DNA from: G965247475 sp965247475
Lineage (GTDB): Bacteria > Chloroflexota > UBA11872
NCBI GenBank assembly: GCA_965247475.1
Contig: OZ252016.1
Location: 1,302,001-1,366,000 of the forward strand
Length of the DNA: 64,000 nt
Direction of reading: 5' to 3'
Positions 1-7,771 of the stretch are shown here, piece after piece. Made by a program: the position numbers and the translations under genes. Below the pieces are notes generated by a model. That model had not been told where the DNA came from. It did no database searches and saw only the letters and a list, made by a program, of their open reading frames with translations. The stretch's first letter is position 1, and every line of letters begins with the position of its first letter.

Positions 1-191
1 GCATAGGTGGTGTAGCCGTGACTCGCCAAGTACGGGCCGAGCCGACGCCACACGTGGGCGCCCGACCAGAGCCCATGAATCATGAGAAACGTGTGCGGCG
101 CTTGCAGATCGGTGGCCGCCCAGCGCAAAGCTTGAAGCGGCCCGGCGGTCACCACTTCCTCGGTGGGCGTGGGCTGGAAGATGTCGCCCAT
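1..191 (-). CDS. Alpha/beta hydrolase, N-terminal part (cut by window edge)
   Basis: The reverse strand opens with ATG at 191 and runs off the left edge. The 63 visible residues contain the start of an alpha/beta-hydrolase fold: a beta strand followed by HGLWSGAHVWRRLGPYLA, the HG oxyanion-hole motif with its downstream helix. The nucleophile elbow lies outside the window, so esterase, lipase and dehalogenase activities cannot be separated. It lies on the same strand as the threonine aldolase gene, whose stop is 42 bases upstream, so the two may be cotranscribed. Family assignment is reasonably sure; the substrate is unknown. Confidence 0.7.
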   Translation of the reverse strand, partial: MGDIFQPTPTEEVVTAGPLQALRWAATDLQAPHTFLMIHGLWSGAHVWRRLGPYLASHGYTTY

Positions 192-233
192 CACAAGTCC
201 AGCTCTGAAACCGGCCGCGCCTCGCCCATGAGA

Positions 234-1298
234 CTAGGCCCCGGACGCCACCGTTGCCCGCGCCGCCTCCGCCGCGTCCGCCAGCACGTCGGCCGCCTCC
301 TCAATATCCCCGTCCGAGATCTGATGATGCGTAGCCAGCCGAATGATGGCACCGAACCGCGGCATGCCTATTTCGACGCCGCGGCGGCGCGCGTACTCGG
401 CGAACGACACCGCATCGATCCGGCTCGTGTCGATCCTGAGGAAGACGAGATTCGTACGCACCGGGTGCTCGAGCGTGACCCCATCTATATCCTCCATGAT
501 CGCGCCGAGCGTCCGCGCGCGGCGATGATCCCCGGCCAGGCGTGCCGGACCGTGCCGGAGCGCCTCGAGACCGGCCGCGGCCATGACGCCGGCCTGCCGC
601 ATGCCCCCACCCACCATCTGGCGCACGCGACGAGCTCGCGCGATCAGCTCCGCAGAGCCGACGATGAGTGAGCCGAACGGCGCGCCGAGGCCCTTTGTCA
701 GGCAAATCTGAACGGTGTCGGCGCCGGCGGCCAGCTCCCGCACGGGCACATCGAGCGCGACTGCCGCGTTGAATATGCGGGCGCCGTCAATGTGGAGCTT
801 GAAACCGTGCTCGGCCGCGAGATCGGCGAGCCCCCGCATCACCTCGGGTCCCCAAGGGACTCCGCCGCGCCGGTTCTGGGTGTTCTCGGCCCACAGGATC
901 GCCGGCTTGAGGTAATGCATATCGGCGGGCGTAAGCGCCGCGCGCGCGAGCTCCGCCGTCATCACGCCGTCGGTCTCGACCGCCGTGATGGTGCAGCCGC
1001 CCAGCGCCGCGTAGCCGCCGGCCTCGAACAGCATCACGTGAGCCATCGAATCGGCCACGATCGAGTCGCCGCGCTGGGAGATCGAGAGCAGGCTGACCAG
1101 GTTGCCCATGGTGCCGCTCGCCACGAACAGGCCGTCTTCCTTCCCGAGCATGTCCGCGCCCGTCCGCTCCAGCTCCACCACGGTCGGGTCGGTCCGCGAT
1201 TGGTCGTCGCCGACCTCGGCCCGCGCCATGGCCTCGAGCATCTCGGGCGTGGGTACGGTGACGGTGTCGCTGCGAAGATTGATGCGGGGCGCTATCAC
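234..1298 (-). CDS. ltaE: Low-specificity L-threonine aldolase (PLP enzyme)
   Basis: This 354-residue fold-type I PLP enzyme should cleave L-threonine or L-allo-threonine to glycine and acetaldehyde in the cytoplasm. The N-terminal LRSDTVTVPTPEMLEAM is the family signature. His87, in SMAHVMLFEAGG, is placed to stack on the cofactor. Asp171, in HIDGARIFNA, should hold the pyridine nitrogen, and Lys202, in LTKGLGAPFGS, is the Schiff-base lysine. Length is normal for the family. The start chosen, MIAPRINLRSDT, puts the signature at the usual distance from the N terminus. It is divergent from the SRP RNA/dnaX block. Confidence 0.93.
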   Translation of the reverse strand: MIAPRINLRSDTVTVPTPEMLEAMARAEVGDDQSRTDPTVVELERTGADMLGKEDGLFVASGTMGNLVSLLSISQRGDSIVADSMAHVMLFEAGGYAALGGCTITAVETDGVMTAELARAALTPADMHYLKPAILWAENTQNRRGGVPWGPEVMRGLADLAAEHGFKLHIDGARIFNAAVALDVPVRELAAGADTVQICLTKGLGAPFGSLIVGSAELIARARRVRQMVGGGMRQAGVMAAAGLEALRHGPARLAGDHRRARTLGAIMEDIDGVTLEHPVRTNLVFLRIDTSRIDAVSFAEYARRRGVEIGMPRFGAIIRLATHHQISDGDIEEAADVLADAAEAARATVASGA

Positions 1299-1371
1299 TG
1301 GGATGGGTCCTGCGGGCCGACCTCCGATTGTATTCCGCGCCGACGGGCGCCCGCGGGCGCGTGTTCGGTAA

Positions 1372-1399
1372 TTGACCGGTCATGGTCGCGCGCTACCAT
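1372..1399 (+). promoter_or_regulatory. Sigma-70-type promoter of the SRP RNA gene
   Basis: A -35 box TTGACC (1372-1377) and a -10 box TACCAT (1394-1399) are separated by 16 bases. Transcription would begin about 7 bases after the -10 box, at about 1406, which is where the terminal helix of the SRP RNA begins by base pairing. The agreement of two independent readings makes this the best-supported promoter in the window. Confidence 0.75.
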
Positions 1400-1405
1400 C
1401 GCGAT

Positions 1406-1677
1406 GAGGCCGCGCTAGGTGGGGAGCTAGCGGTGCCCTGCATCCGCAATCCGCTATAGCGGGCCGAATTCCTGCCTGAGGGTTTCCAGCGGCGTGGCTG
1501 CCGTCGGTTATCGACAATGACAGCCGGGCCTCGTGCGACGAAGGACTCCGAACCCCGCCAGGTCCGAGAGGAAGCAACGGTAAGGGGACCCCTTCGGGCG
1601 CCGCGAGCCAACCTGGCTCGAGGCGATACCGTCGCGTAAGTCGCCGTGCGGGAACTCGACGGCCGGTGCGCGGCCTC
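1406..1677 (+). ncRNA. ffs: Large signal recognition particle RNA with Alu-like domain
   Basis: The conserved helix 8 core CCAGGTCCGAGAGGAAGCA (1558-1576) identifies SRP RNA, which binds Ffh for cotranslational membrane targeting. The 5' part (1411-1475) carries GCTAGGTGGGGAG, GCGGTGCCCTG and CGCAATCCGCTATAGC, matching the Alu-like domain of the Bacillus large scRNA. The 5' end GAGGCCGCGC (1406-1415) is the exact reverse complement of GCGCGGCCTC (1668-1677), a 10-bp closing helix that sets both ends. The length, 272 nt, is close to that of the Bacillus RNA and far above the 4.5S form. It is followed by dnaX, an arrangement also seen in Bacillus. Confidence 0.95.
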
Positions 1678-1699
1678 ACAGATTGCCATGGCCAAGTGA

Positions 1700-3361
1700 G
1701 TGAGGCGCAGACTGAACGCTGATCCGAAGCCGCCTGGGTTTCAGGCGCTCTACAACAAGTACCGGCCCCGGCAGTTCGCCGAGTTCGTCGCGCAACCGCA
1801 TGTGGTGCGCACGCTTCAGAACGCCCTGCGCCACAACCGGGTCAGCCATGCCTACCTGTTTTCGGGCGAGCGGGGCACCGGCAAGACCACCGCCGCACGG
1901 TTGCTGGCGAAAGCCGTCAACTGTCTCGAGGGCGTCCAGGCCGAGCCGTGCGATCGATGCGCGCACTGCCAATCGATCGCGCAGGGCACGTTTCTCGACC
2001 TGATCGAGCTGGACGCCGCGTCGCATACCGGCGTGGACGACATTCGCGAGCTGCGCGACGCGGCCCGCTACTCGCCGGGCGAGGGTCGGCACAAGGTCTA
2101 CATCATCGACGAGATCCATCAGCTTTCAGCCGCCGCCAAGGACGCCCTGCTCAAGACGCTCGAGGAGCCTCCCCCGCAGACATTGTTCGTCCTCGCGACG
2201 ACCGAGCCCCACAGGGTTCCGGCGACGATCCGTTCGCGCTGTCAGCACCTGACGTTCCGGCGGCTCGCGATCGCCGATCTGACCACCCGACTGGCCGAGA
2301 TCGCCGAACGCGAAGGCGCCAGCGCGACCGACGCCGCGCTCAACATGCTCGCGCGGAACGCGAGCGGGAGCCTGCGGGACGCGATCAGCCTGCTCGATCA
2401 GGCGCTCGCGTTCGCCGACGGCCCCGTCACGGTCGAGCAGGTCAACAACATGCTCGGGCTCACGGGCCGGGACGCGGTGGTGGCGCTGCTCGGCGATCTC
2501 GCGTCCGGGAATACCGCGGAAGGGCTGACGCGGATCGAAGAGGCCATCCAGCAAGGCAACAGCGCGGGCACGCTGCAACAGCAGATCGTTGACGTCCTGC
2601 GCGAGCTCTTGCTCGTCAAGACCGCCTCGACACCACGCGGCATCGACCATCTGACCGAAGACGAATCGCGGGAGCTGGCCGCGCTGGCGGGCCGCGTCGA
2701 TCTGCGGCAGGCCGTGCGTGCGCTCGAAGCCTTCGCCGAGCCGGAGGCGTCGATGCGCGGCGGCACCGACGCGTCGCTGGGGCTCGAGCTGGCGTTCGCT
2801 CGGGCGACCCTGCAGATGCACGACTCCACGAGCCCAAGCGAGCCGGCGCCGACGACCACGCCGGCGGCGCCCGCCCGGGAGGAGCGGCCGTCGTATGCGG
2901 GCGCGGAATCCCAGCCTCGCAAGGCTCGACGCGAGCCGGCCGATCTGCCGCCGGCGGAAATCGCGGCGCGGGCCGCCGCCGAGGGTCAGCTCAACGCAGA
3001 AGTGATCCGGACGCGCTCGTCCGACTGGATCGAGCGGATACGAAGCGAATCCCGGAGCGTGGTGCCGTATGCGGAACAGGCCGAGGTTCTCGGCTTCGCT
3101 GAAGGCGTCGTGACGCTCGGCTATCGGAGCGAGTTCTTGATCGAGCGGATGGAGCGCGTCGACGCACGACAGATGGTTCAGCGCGCGCTATCACAGGTTT
3201 TCGACGCGCCGATCGAGGTTCGCAATCAGCTGCAGCGCGGCGTCGAGCAACCGCGCCGATCCGCGCCCGGCAGCCGGACATCCGACGATCCGGTGGTGCG
3301 CGTCGCAATGCGCGAATATGGGGCGGAGCCAGTGGATCGCGACAAGGCGACGGGAGCGTAG
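1700..3361 (+). CDS. dnaX: DNA polymerase III subunit gamma/tau
   Basis: This is the clamp-loader ATPase that loads the beta sliding clamp and, in the long form, links polymerase to helicase. The AAA+ core starts at YNKYRPRQF. Walker A is GERGTGKT (56-63). The zinc module has Cys75, 84, 87 and 90. Walker B is IIDEIH (to 140), followed by LATTEPHRVPATIRSRC (sensor 1 and arginine finger) and SGSLRDAISLLDQA (sensor 2). After about residue 370 comes a Pro/Ala-rich linker and a C-terminal domain, so this is a tau-like 553-residue form. The start is GTG at 1700; the nearby ATG at 1688 meets a stop after three codons. No slippery A-run is obvious. It heads the dnaX-ebfC-recR set. Confidence 0.95.
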   Translation: MRRRLNADPKPPGFQALYNKYRPRQFAEFVAQPHVVRTLQNALRHNRVSHAYLFSGERGTGKTTAARLLAKAVNCLEGVQAEPCDRCAHCQSIAQGTFLDLIELDAASHTGVDDIRELRDAARYSPGEGRHKVYIIDEIHQLSAAAKDALLKTLEEPPPQTLFVLATTEPHRVPATIRSRCQHLTFRRLAIADLTTRLAEIAEREGASATDAALNMLARNASGSLRDAISLLDQALAFADGPVTVEQVNNMLGLTGRDAVVALLGDLASGNTAEGLTRIEEAIQQGNSAGTLQQQIVDVLRELLLVKTASTPRGIDHLTEDESRELAALAGRVDLRQAVRALEAFAEPEASMRGGTDASLGLELAFARATLQMHDSTSPSEPAPTTTPAAPAREERPSYAGAESQPRKARREPADLPPAEIAARAAAEGQLNAEVIRTRSSDWIERIRSESRSVVPYAEQAEVLGFAEGVVTLGYRSEFLIERMERVDARQMVQRALSQVFDAPIEVRNQLQRGVEQPRRSAPGSRTSDDPVVRVAMREYGAEPVDRDKATGA

Positions 3362-3364
3362 CGC

Positions 3365-3661
3365 GTGTCAATGAAAATGGTTCGCCAGATGCAGCAGCAG
3401 ATGGAGAAGATGCAGGAGGAGCTGCGGCAAGCAACCCTCGAAGCGACCGCGGGAGGCGGCGCCGTGACCGTGGTCGTGACCGGTGACCAGCGAATCGAAT
3501 CGATCGTGATCGACCCGGCCGCGGTCGATCCAGAGGAGGCCGACCTGCTGGCTGACATGATCACCGCGGCGGTCAACGAGGCGCTCGAGAAGTCGCAGGC
3601 GCTCGCGAGCGCAAAGCTCGGCGCGCTCACCGGCGGCCTCAAGATCCCAGGGCTCACCTGA
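3365..3661 (+). CDS. YbaB/EbfC-family nucleoid-associated protein
   Basis: This 98-residue protein should form a tweezer-shaped dimer that binds DNA without strong sequence preference. The N-terminal helix is rich in Met, Gln, Glu and Lys (MVRQMQQQMEKMQEELRQA), and the strands VTVVVTGDQRIESIVIDPAAV are typical of the family. The start is GTG at 3365, 4 bases after the dnaX stop; ATG at 3371 is an alternative. Its position between dnaX and recR is the conserved arrangement across bacteria and supports the call. Confidence 0.92.
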   Translation: MSMKMVRQMQQQMEKMQEELRQATLEATAGGGAVTVVVTGDQRIESIVIDPAAVDPEEADLLADMITAAVNEALEKSQALASAKLGALTGGLKIPGLT

Positions 3662-3664
3662 GGC

Positions 3665-4267
3665 TTGGCCGACCCGCTGCCGGCGCCAATCGCGAGACTG
3701 ATCGAGGAGTTCGCGCGCCTACCGACGATCGGACCAAAGACAGCCCAGCGGCTGGCGTTCTTCCTGCTGCGCGCGCAACCATCGCAGGTGGCCACGCTCG
3801 GGTCGGCGGTGAACGGGCTGCGCCACGGCATCACCACCTGTAGGCGTTGCTTCAACTACGCCGACCACGACCCGTGCCTGATCTGTTCGGACACGAGCCG
3901 GGCGACGAGCCTGCTCTGCGTCGTCGAGGATCCGCTCGATCTCCTGGCGGTCGAACGATCGGGCGGGTACCGCGGCCTCTATCACGTGCTGCACGGGGCC
4001 ATCTCGCCGCTCGACGGCATCGGCCCGGACGACATCAAGATCCGCGAGCTGGTCCGACGCGTCGAAGCCGACGGGACCGGCGAAGTAATCGTGGCGACCA
4101 ACGCCAGCATCGAAGGTGACGCAACCGCGATGGAGATTCGCCAGCGGCTGACGGGCACGGGCGTTCGAATCACCCGGCTCGCGCGCGGGCTCGCGACCGG
4201 CGGCGATATCGAGTACGTAGACGCGGCGACGATCGCCCAGGCATTGGAGGGCCGCCGGGAGCTCTAG
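3665..4267 (+). CDS. recR: Recombination mediator protein RecR
   Basis: RecR works with RecF and RecO to load RecA on gapped DNA. The protein has 200 residues, the usual length. An N-terminal helix-hairpin-helix (LPTIGPKTAQRLAFFLL, 19-35) is followed by a C4 zinc finger (Cys59, 62, 71, 74) and a Toprim domain starting at LLCVVEDPLDLLAVE with Glu88 as the acidic residue. The C-terminal segment VTRLARGLATGGDIEY-like sequence is characteristic. The start is TTG at 3665, 4 bases after the preceding stop, so translation is probably coupled. Confidence 0.95.
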   Translation: MADPLPAPIARLIEEFARLPTIGPKTAQRLAFFLLRAQPSQVATLGSAVNGLRHGITTCRRCFNYADHDPCLICSDTSRATSLLCVVEDPLDLLAVERSGGYRGLYHVLHGAISPLDGIGPDDIKIRELVRRVEADGTGEVIVATNASIEGDATAMEIRQRLTGTGVRITRLARGLATGGDIEYVDAATIAQALEGRREL

Positions 4268-4391
4268 GCAGGGCCGACCGCCGTTGTTCGAGAGTCGCCG
4301 CGACCGGCGCAGGCAGTACTTCGGGGATCTGTAAGACAATGCCCTTGGCGGCTGCGGCCAGCGAGGACGCCAGGAACAAGAGGGCCTCCTT

Positions 4392-6875
4392 TTGAGTAAG
4401 GCAAGAGTGTTCCGGGTAGCCGCTTGGGCATCTGTATTCGCGCTGGCTGTTCTGGGTTTGGTGGTTTTCTTTCCGCAGCCTGCGACGCCCACGCCCACGC
4501 CGACATCAACACCCCCGCCCGCGCCTACATCAACACCCCCGCCCGCGCCTACATCAACACCCCCGCCCGCGCCTACATCGACACCCCCGGCCGCGCCTAC
4601 ATCGACCTCCCAGCCCACGCCGACATCAACACCCCCGCCCGCGCCGACATCAACGCCCCAGCCGACACCGACATCGACGCCCCCTCCAACGCAGGCGCCA
4701 TCCGCTGCTCCGTCCGCGCTGTCCGTCGCCGAGCTGGTGCAGCGCGCGCAAGACGCCGTTCGATACATACGGACCGCGGACGGCAGCGCCGGCAGCGCTT
4801 TTGTGATGACCCCGGACGGGTACGTCATCACGAACAGCCACGTGCTGGACGGCGCGCGGGGAGCGTATGTCGGAACGCACGACGGGTCGGAGGAATACGC
4901 GCCGGTCGTGGCGAACGACCCCGACCTGGACCTCGCGCTGCTCAAGCTGCCGGGTGACGGCCCTCACTCGTTCGTGGACTTTGGCAGCTCGGCGGCTATC
5001 GAGTTGGGCACCGACCTGGTCATCCTGGGCTATCCGCTCGAAGGGGAAGCACTCACCGTCACGCGTGGCGTCCTGTCGGCCCGCTATGTTGGCTGGCTCC
5101 AGACCGACGCCACGGCTAACCCAGGCAACAGCGGCGGACCGGCGTTCAACGTACAGGGGAAGGTGATTGGTGTCGTCACCATGAAGCTGGGCGGCGGCGT
5201 TGTGGAGCGGGTAGAGAATGCGAACTTTCTGATCGACGGGGATTCAGTGCATCAAACCGTTGACGCTTGGATCGCGAGCCACCGTGTGGGGGGCGAGGCG
5301 AAGGCACAACTTCCTGCCCCCGACGGCATCGGTTTGCCTGCCGTCAGCGCCGGTGGGAACCATACCTGCGAGGTGCGGACTGATGGGACGGTCGCCTGCT
5401 GGGGACTCAACGAGGACGGCCAGGCCGACCCGCCGACGGGAACGTTTCAGTCCGTCAGCGCCGGTTTCTGGCACACCTGCGGGGTGCGGACTGACGGAAT
5501 AGTCGCTTGCTGGGGACTCAACGAGGACGGCCAGGCCGACCCGCCACCGGGTGCATTCCGGTCCGTCAGCGCCGGTGGGGACCACACCTGCGGGCTGCGG
5601 ACCGACGAGACGGTCGCCTGCTGGGGAGCGAATGCTGACGGTCAGGCTGAGCCGCCGGTGGACGCCTTCCGAGCCATCAGCGCCGGTCTCGCCCACACCT
5701 GCGGGGTGCGGACGGACGGGACAGTCACGTGTTGGGGATCGAACGGTTGGGGCGAGGCCGAGCCGCCACCGGCTGCGTTCCAGTCTGTGAGCGCCGGTTG
5801 GGGCTACACCTGCGGGGTGCGGACCGACGGGACGGTCACGTGTTGGGGATCGAACGATTGGGGCGAGGCCGAGCCGCCACCGGCTGCGTTCCAGTCTGTG
5901 AGCGCCGGTTCGTTCCATACCTGTGGGGTGCGGATTGACGGTTCTATCATCTGCTGGGGAGACAACGAGGACGGCCAGGCCGACCCGCCGCCTGGCACGT
6001 TCAAGTCCGTCAGCGCCGGTCCCGTGCACACCTGCGGGGTGCGGACCGACGGGACCGTCGCCTGCTGGGGAGCGAATGCTGACGGTCAGGCTGAGCCGCC
6101 GGTGGACGCCTTCCGAGCCATCAGCGCCGGTTTCTGGCACACCTGCGGGGTGCGGACCGACGGGACAGTCACGTGTTGGGGATCGAACGATTGGGGCGAG
6201 GCCGAGCCGCCACCGGCTGCGTTCCAGTCTGTGAGCGCCGGTTGGGGCTACACCTGCGGGGTGCGCACGGACGGGACAGTCACGTGTTGGGGATCGAACG
6301 ATTGGGGCGAGGCCGAGCCGCCACCGGCTGCGTTCCAGTCTGTGAGCGCTGGTTCGTTCCATACCTGTGGGGTGCGGATTGACGGTTCTATCATCTGCTG
6401 GGGAGACAACGAGGACGGCCAGGCCGACCCGCCACCGGGTGCATTCCGGTCCGTCAGCGCCGGTGGGGACCACACCTGCGGGCTGCGGACCGACGAGACG
6501 GTCGCCTGCTGGGGAGCGAATGCTGACGGTCAGGCTGAGCCGCCGGTGGACGCCTTCCGAGCCATCAGCGCCGGTTTCTGGCACACCTGCGGGGTGCGGA
6601 CGGACGGGACAGTCGCCTGCTGGGGACTCAACGAGGACGGCCAGGCCGAGCCGTCGGCGGGAACCTTCCAGTCCGTTAGCGCCGGTCTCGCCCACACCTG
6701 CGGGGTGCGAGCTGACGGGACCGTCGCCTGCTGGGGACTCAACGAGGACGGCCAGGCCGAGCCGTCGGCGGGAACCTTCCAGTCCGTTAGTGCCGGTCTC
6801 GCCCACACCTGCGGGGTGCGAGCTGACGGGACAATCGCCTGCTGGGGAGGGCCAGAGATCAAGCCACGAAGGTGA
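4392..6875 (+). CDS. Membrane-anchored HtrA-like serine protease fused to RCC1-type repeats
   Basis: This is an 827-residue extracytoplasmic protein with four parts. A hydrophobic anchor or signal segment lies at about residues 6-27. A Pro/Thr-rich linker (31-105) is built on PTSTPPPAP units. A trypsin-like HtrA/DegP-type domain (about 110-300) has His150 in TNSHVLDG, Asp180 in DLDLALLKL and Ser247 in GNSGGP, so the full catalytic triad is present. From about residue 315 to the end there are 14 units of about 37 residues, each of the type HTCGVRTDGTVACWG, as in RCC1/BLIP-II-like beta-propellers. Each unit keeps two Cys, which could form a disulfide. No PDZ domain is seen; the repeats replace it, perhaps to bind a surface ligand. 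The start is TTG at 4392 (GTG at 4407 is possible). Confidence 0.85.
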   Translation: MSKARVFRVAAWASVFALAVLGLVVFFPQPATPTPTPTSTPPPAPTSTPPPAPTSTPPPAPTSTPPAAPTSTSQPTPTSTPPPAPTSTPQPTPTSTPPPTQAPSAAPSALSVAELVQRAQDAVRYIRTADGSAGSAFVMTPDGYVITNSHVLDGARGAYVGTHDGSEEYAPVVANDPDLDLALLKLPGDGPHSFVDFGSSAAIELGTDLVILGYPLEGEALTVTRGVLSARYVGWLQTDATANPGNSGGPAFNVQGKVIGVVTMKLGGGVVERVENANFLIDGDSVHQTVDAWIASHRVGGEAKAQLPAPDGIGLPAVSAGGNHTCEVRTDGTVACWGLNEDGQADPPTGTFQSVSAGFWHTCGVRTDGIVACWGLNEDGQADPPPGAFRSVSAGGDHTCGLRTDETVACWGANADGQAEPPVDAFRAISAGLAHTCGVRTDGTVTCWGSNGWGEAEPPPAAFQSVSAGWGYTCGVRTDGTVTCWGSNDWGEAEPPPAAFQSVSAGSFHTCGVRIDGSIICWGDNEDGQADPPPGTFKSVSAGPVHTCGVRTDGTVACWGANADGQAEPPVDAFRAISAGFWHTCGVRTDGTVTCWGSNDWGEAEPPPAAFQSVSAGWGYTCGVRTDGTVTCWGSNDWGEAEPPPAAFQSVSAGSFHTCGVRIDGSIICWGDNEDGQADPPPGAFRSVSAGGDHTCGLRTDETVACWGANADGQAEPPVDAFRAISAGFWHTCGVRTDGTVACWGLNEDGQAEPSAGTFQSVSAGLAHTCGVRADGTVACWGLNEDGQAEPSAGTFQSVSAGLAHTCGVRADGTIACWGGPEIKPRR
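4495..4690 (+). repeat. 24-bp tandem repeats encoding a Pro/Thr linker
   Basis: About eight 24-base units of the type CCCGCGCCTACATCAACACC encode PTSTPPPA repeats between the membrane anchor and the protease domain. Adjacent units are identical or differ at a few bases, which is expected to make the linker length variable between strains. Confidence 0.85.
5335..6850 (+). repeat. 14 tandem 111-bp RCC1 units with a 444-bp higher-order duplication
   Basis: The coding repeat has a period of 111 bases (37 codons). On top of this there is a second period of four units. For example, the unit beginning near 5797 recurs near 6241, exactly 444 bases later, with only a few differences over more than 100 bases. 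Units 4, 5, 6 and 7 correspond to units 8, 9, 10 and 11. This indicates recent block duplication or unequal crossing-over within the gene. Confidence 0.88.
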
Positions 6876-6969
6876 CGCTACGCAGTCGGCGTGATCAGGC
6901 TGGTGGATTTGAGGCTTACCGCTGCCTGGGGCACCGGGTGGATGCAAGGGTCACTTCGCGAGCCCCTGG

Positions 6970-6989
6970 ATTCCGGCGTCCGCCGGAAT
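6970..6989. repeat. Short palindromic repeat element
   Basis: ATTCCGGCG and CGCCGGAAT form a perfect 9-bp inverted repeat around a 2-base centre, flanked by CCCTGG and GACAATC. Intergenic elements of the form TGGATTCCGGC...GCCGGAATGAC are scattered in many bacterial genomes as REP-like sequences. It lies between the protease gene and the MBL-fold gene and might also act as a weak terminator; there is no T-run. Confidence 0.55.
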
Positions 6990-7070
6990 GACAATCAGGT
7001 ATTCGCCGCGTGTCAATCAGGCTCGCGGCGGGAACACCGAGGCGGGGCTGACCAACAGCGGAGGGTGCAT

Positions 7071-7766
7071 ATGAGCGGCAATGGGGCAAGGCTCACCTGG
7101 CTGGGGCACGCGTGCTTTCACTTCGCCAGCGCCGCCGGCGTCAACGTTCTGATCGACCCCTTCCAGGCCGGCATGGGCTACCCCGCGCCCGACCTGCCGG
7201 CCATCGATCTCGCGCTCGTCAGCCACGATCATTCCGATCACAGCAACGTCGGCCTTGCCCCCGGACGACCGAAGGTCGTGTGGGGCGCGACGGGCAGCGC
7301 GTGGCACCCCGCCACGGTCCGGCTGCGCGACGTCAGCGTGACCGTGATCGGCGGCGCGTATCACGACGACTCGCGGGGCGCGGAGCGGGGTCGGACGGCG
7401 CTGCTGTCGATCGCGTCCGGCGGCGTGCGAGTCCTCCACCTTGGCGATCTCGGGCACCGACTCGACGTCAATCTGCTCGCGCAGTCCGCGGATCACGACG
7501 TGCTGTGCATTCCGATCGGCGGCCACTTCACGATCGACGGCGCCACCGCCCGCGATGTCGCGGCGTCGGTGCGCGCGGCGATCGTCGTGCCCATGCACTA
7601 CCGCACGGAGCGCATGTCCGAGCGCGACTGGCCGATCGCCACGCTGGAAGCGAGCGGCTTTCTGGACGGTCCAACGGCAATCGACCGGCGTGACTCGTGC
7701 ACCATTCCGCTCGATCCGGGCGCGCTGCCGGATCGGCCAACGATCGTCGTGCCGCGGGCGCCGTGA
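7071..7766 (+). CDS. MBL-fold metal-dependent hydrolase (UPF0173/UlaG-like)
   Basis: This 231-residue cytoplasmic protein has a metallo-beta-lactamase fold. The metal motif is SHDHSDHS (His52, His54, Asp56, His57), later ligands include the His in LHLGDLGH and the Asp in that strand, and the C-terminal His is in VVPMHYRT. The N-terminal LTWLGHACFHF is typical of the UPF0173/UlaG-like group, whose members include lactonases and phosphodiesterases; the substrate is unknown. I chose ATG at 7071, preceded by GGAGGG 5 bases upstream, rather than an upstream start that would translate the palindromic repeat. A second member of this group is at 35693-36433. Confidence 0.88.
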   Translation: MSGNGARLTWLGHACFHFASAAGVNVLIDPFQAGMGYPAPDLPAIDLALVSHDHSDHSNVGLAPGRPKVVWGATGSAWHPATVRLRDVSVTVIGGAYHDDSRGAERGRTALLSIASGGVRVLHLGDLGHRLDVNLLAQSADHDVLCIPIGGHFTIDGATARDVAASVRAAIVVPMHYRTERMSERDWPIATLEASGFLDGPTAIDRRDSCTIPLDPGALPDRPTIVVPRAP

Positions 7767-7771
7767 TCAGG

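Noticed and set aside
1690..1699. ATG at 1688 as dnaX start
   Set aside because: The frame meets TGA after three codons. GTG 1700 is the first start in the dnaX frame near the conserved N terminus.
3719..4945. Open frame of 408 codons antisense to recR and the protease N terminus
   Set aside because: It spans two well-identified sense genes and an intergenic gap, and its product is a Gly/Val-rich repeat mirroring the Pro/Thr linker repeats.
5335..6850. CRISPR-like regular repeats
   Set aside because: The period (111 bases) and the absence of unique spacers, together with an unbroken coding frame, show protein repeats and not a CRISPR array. The Cas4-like nuclease at 17483 has no cas neighbours.
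5244..6947. Long open frame (567 codons) antisense to the protease-RCC1 gene
   Set aside because: It exists because the 111-base repeat is open in this frame in every unit. The peptide is a low-complexity repeat of GVGETGADG type, while the sense strand encodes a recognisable protease and RCC1 units.
6891..7070. Upstream start for the first MBL-fold protein (60 extra residues)
   Set aside because: It would translate the palindromic repeat. ATG 7071 has a good ribosome-binding site and puts the conserved LTWLGHACF at the normal place.
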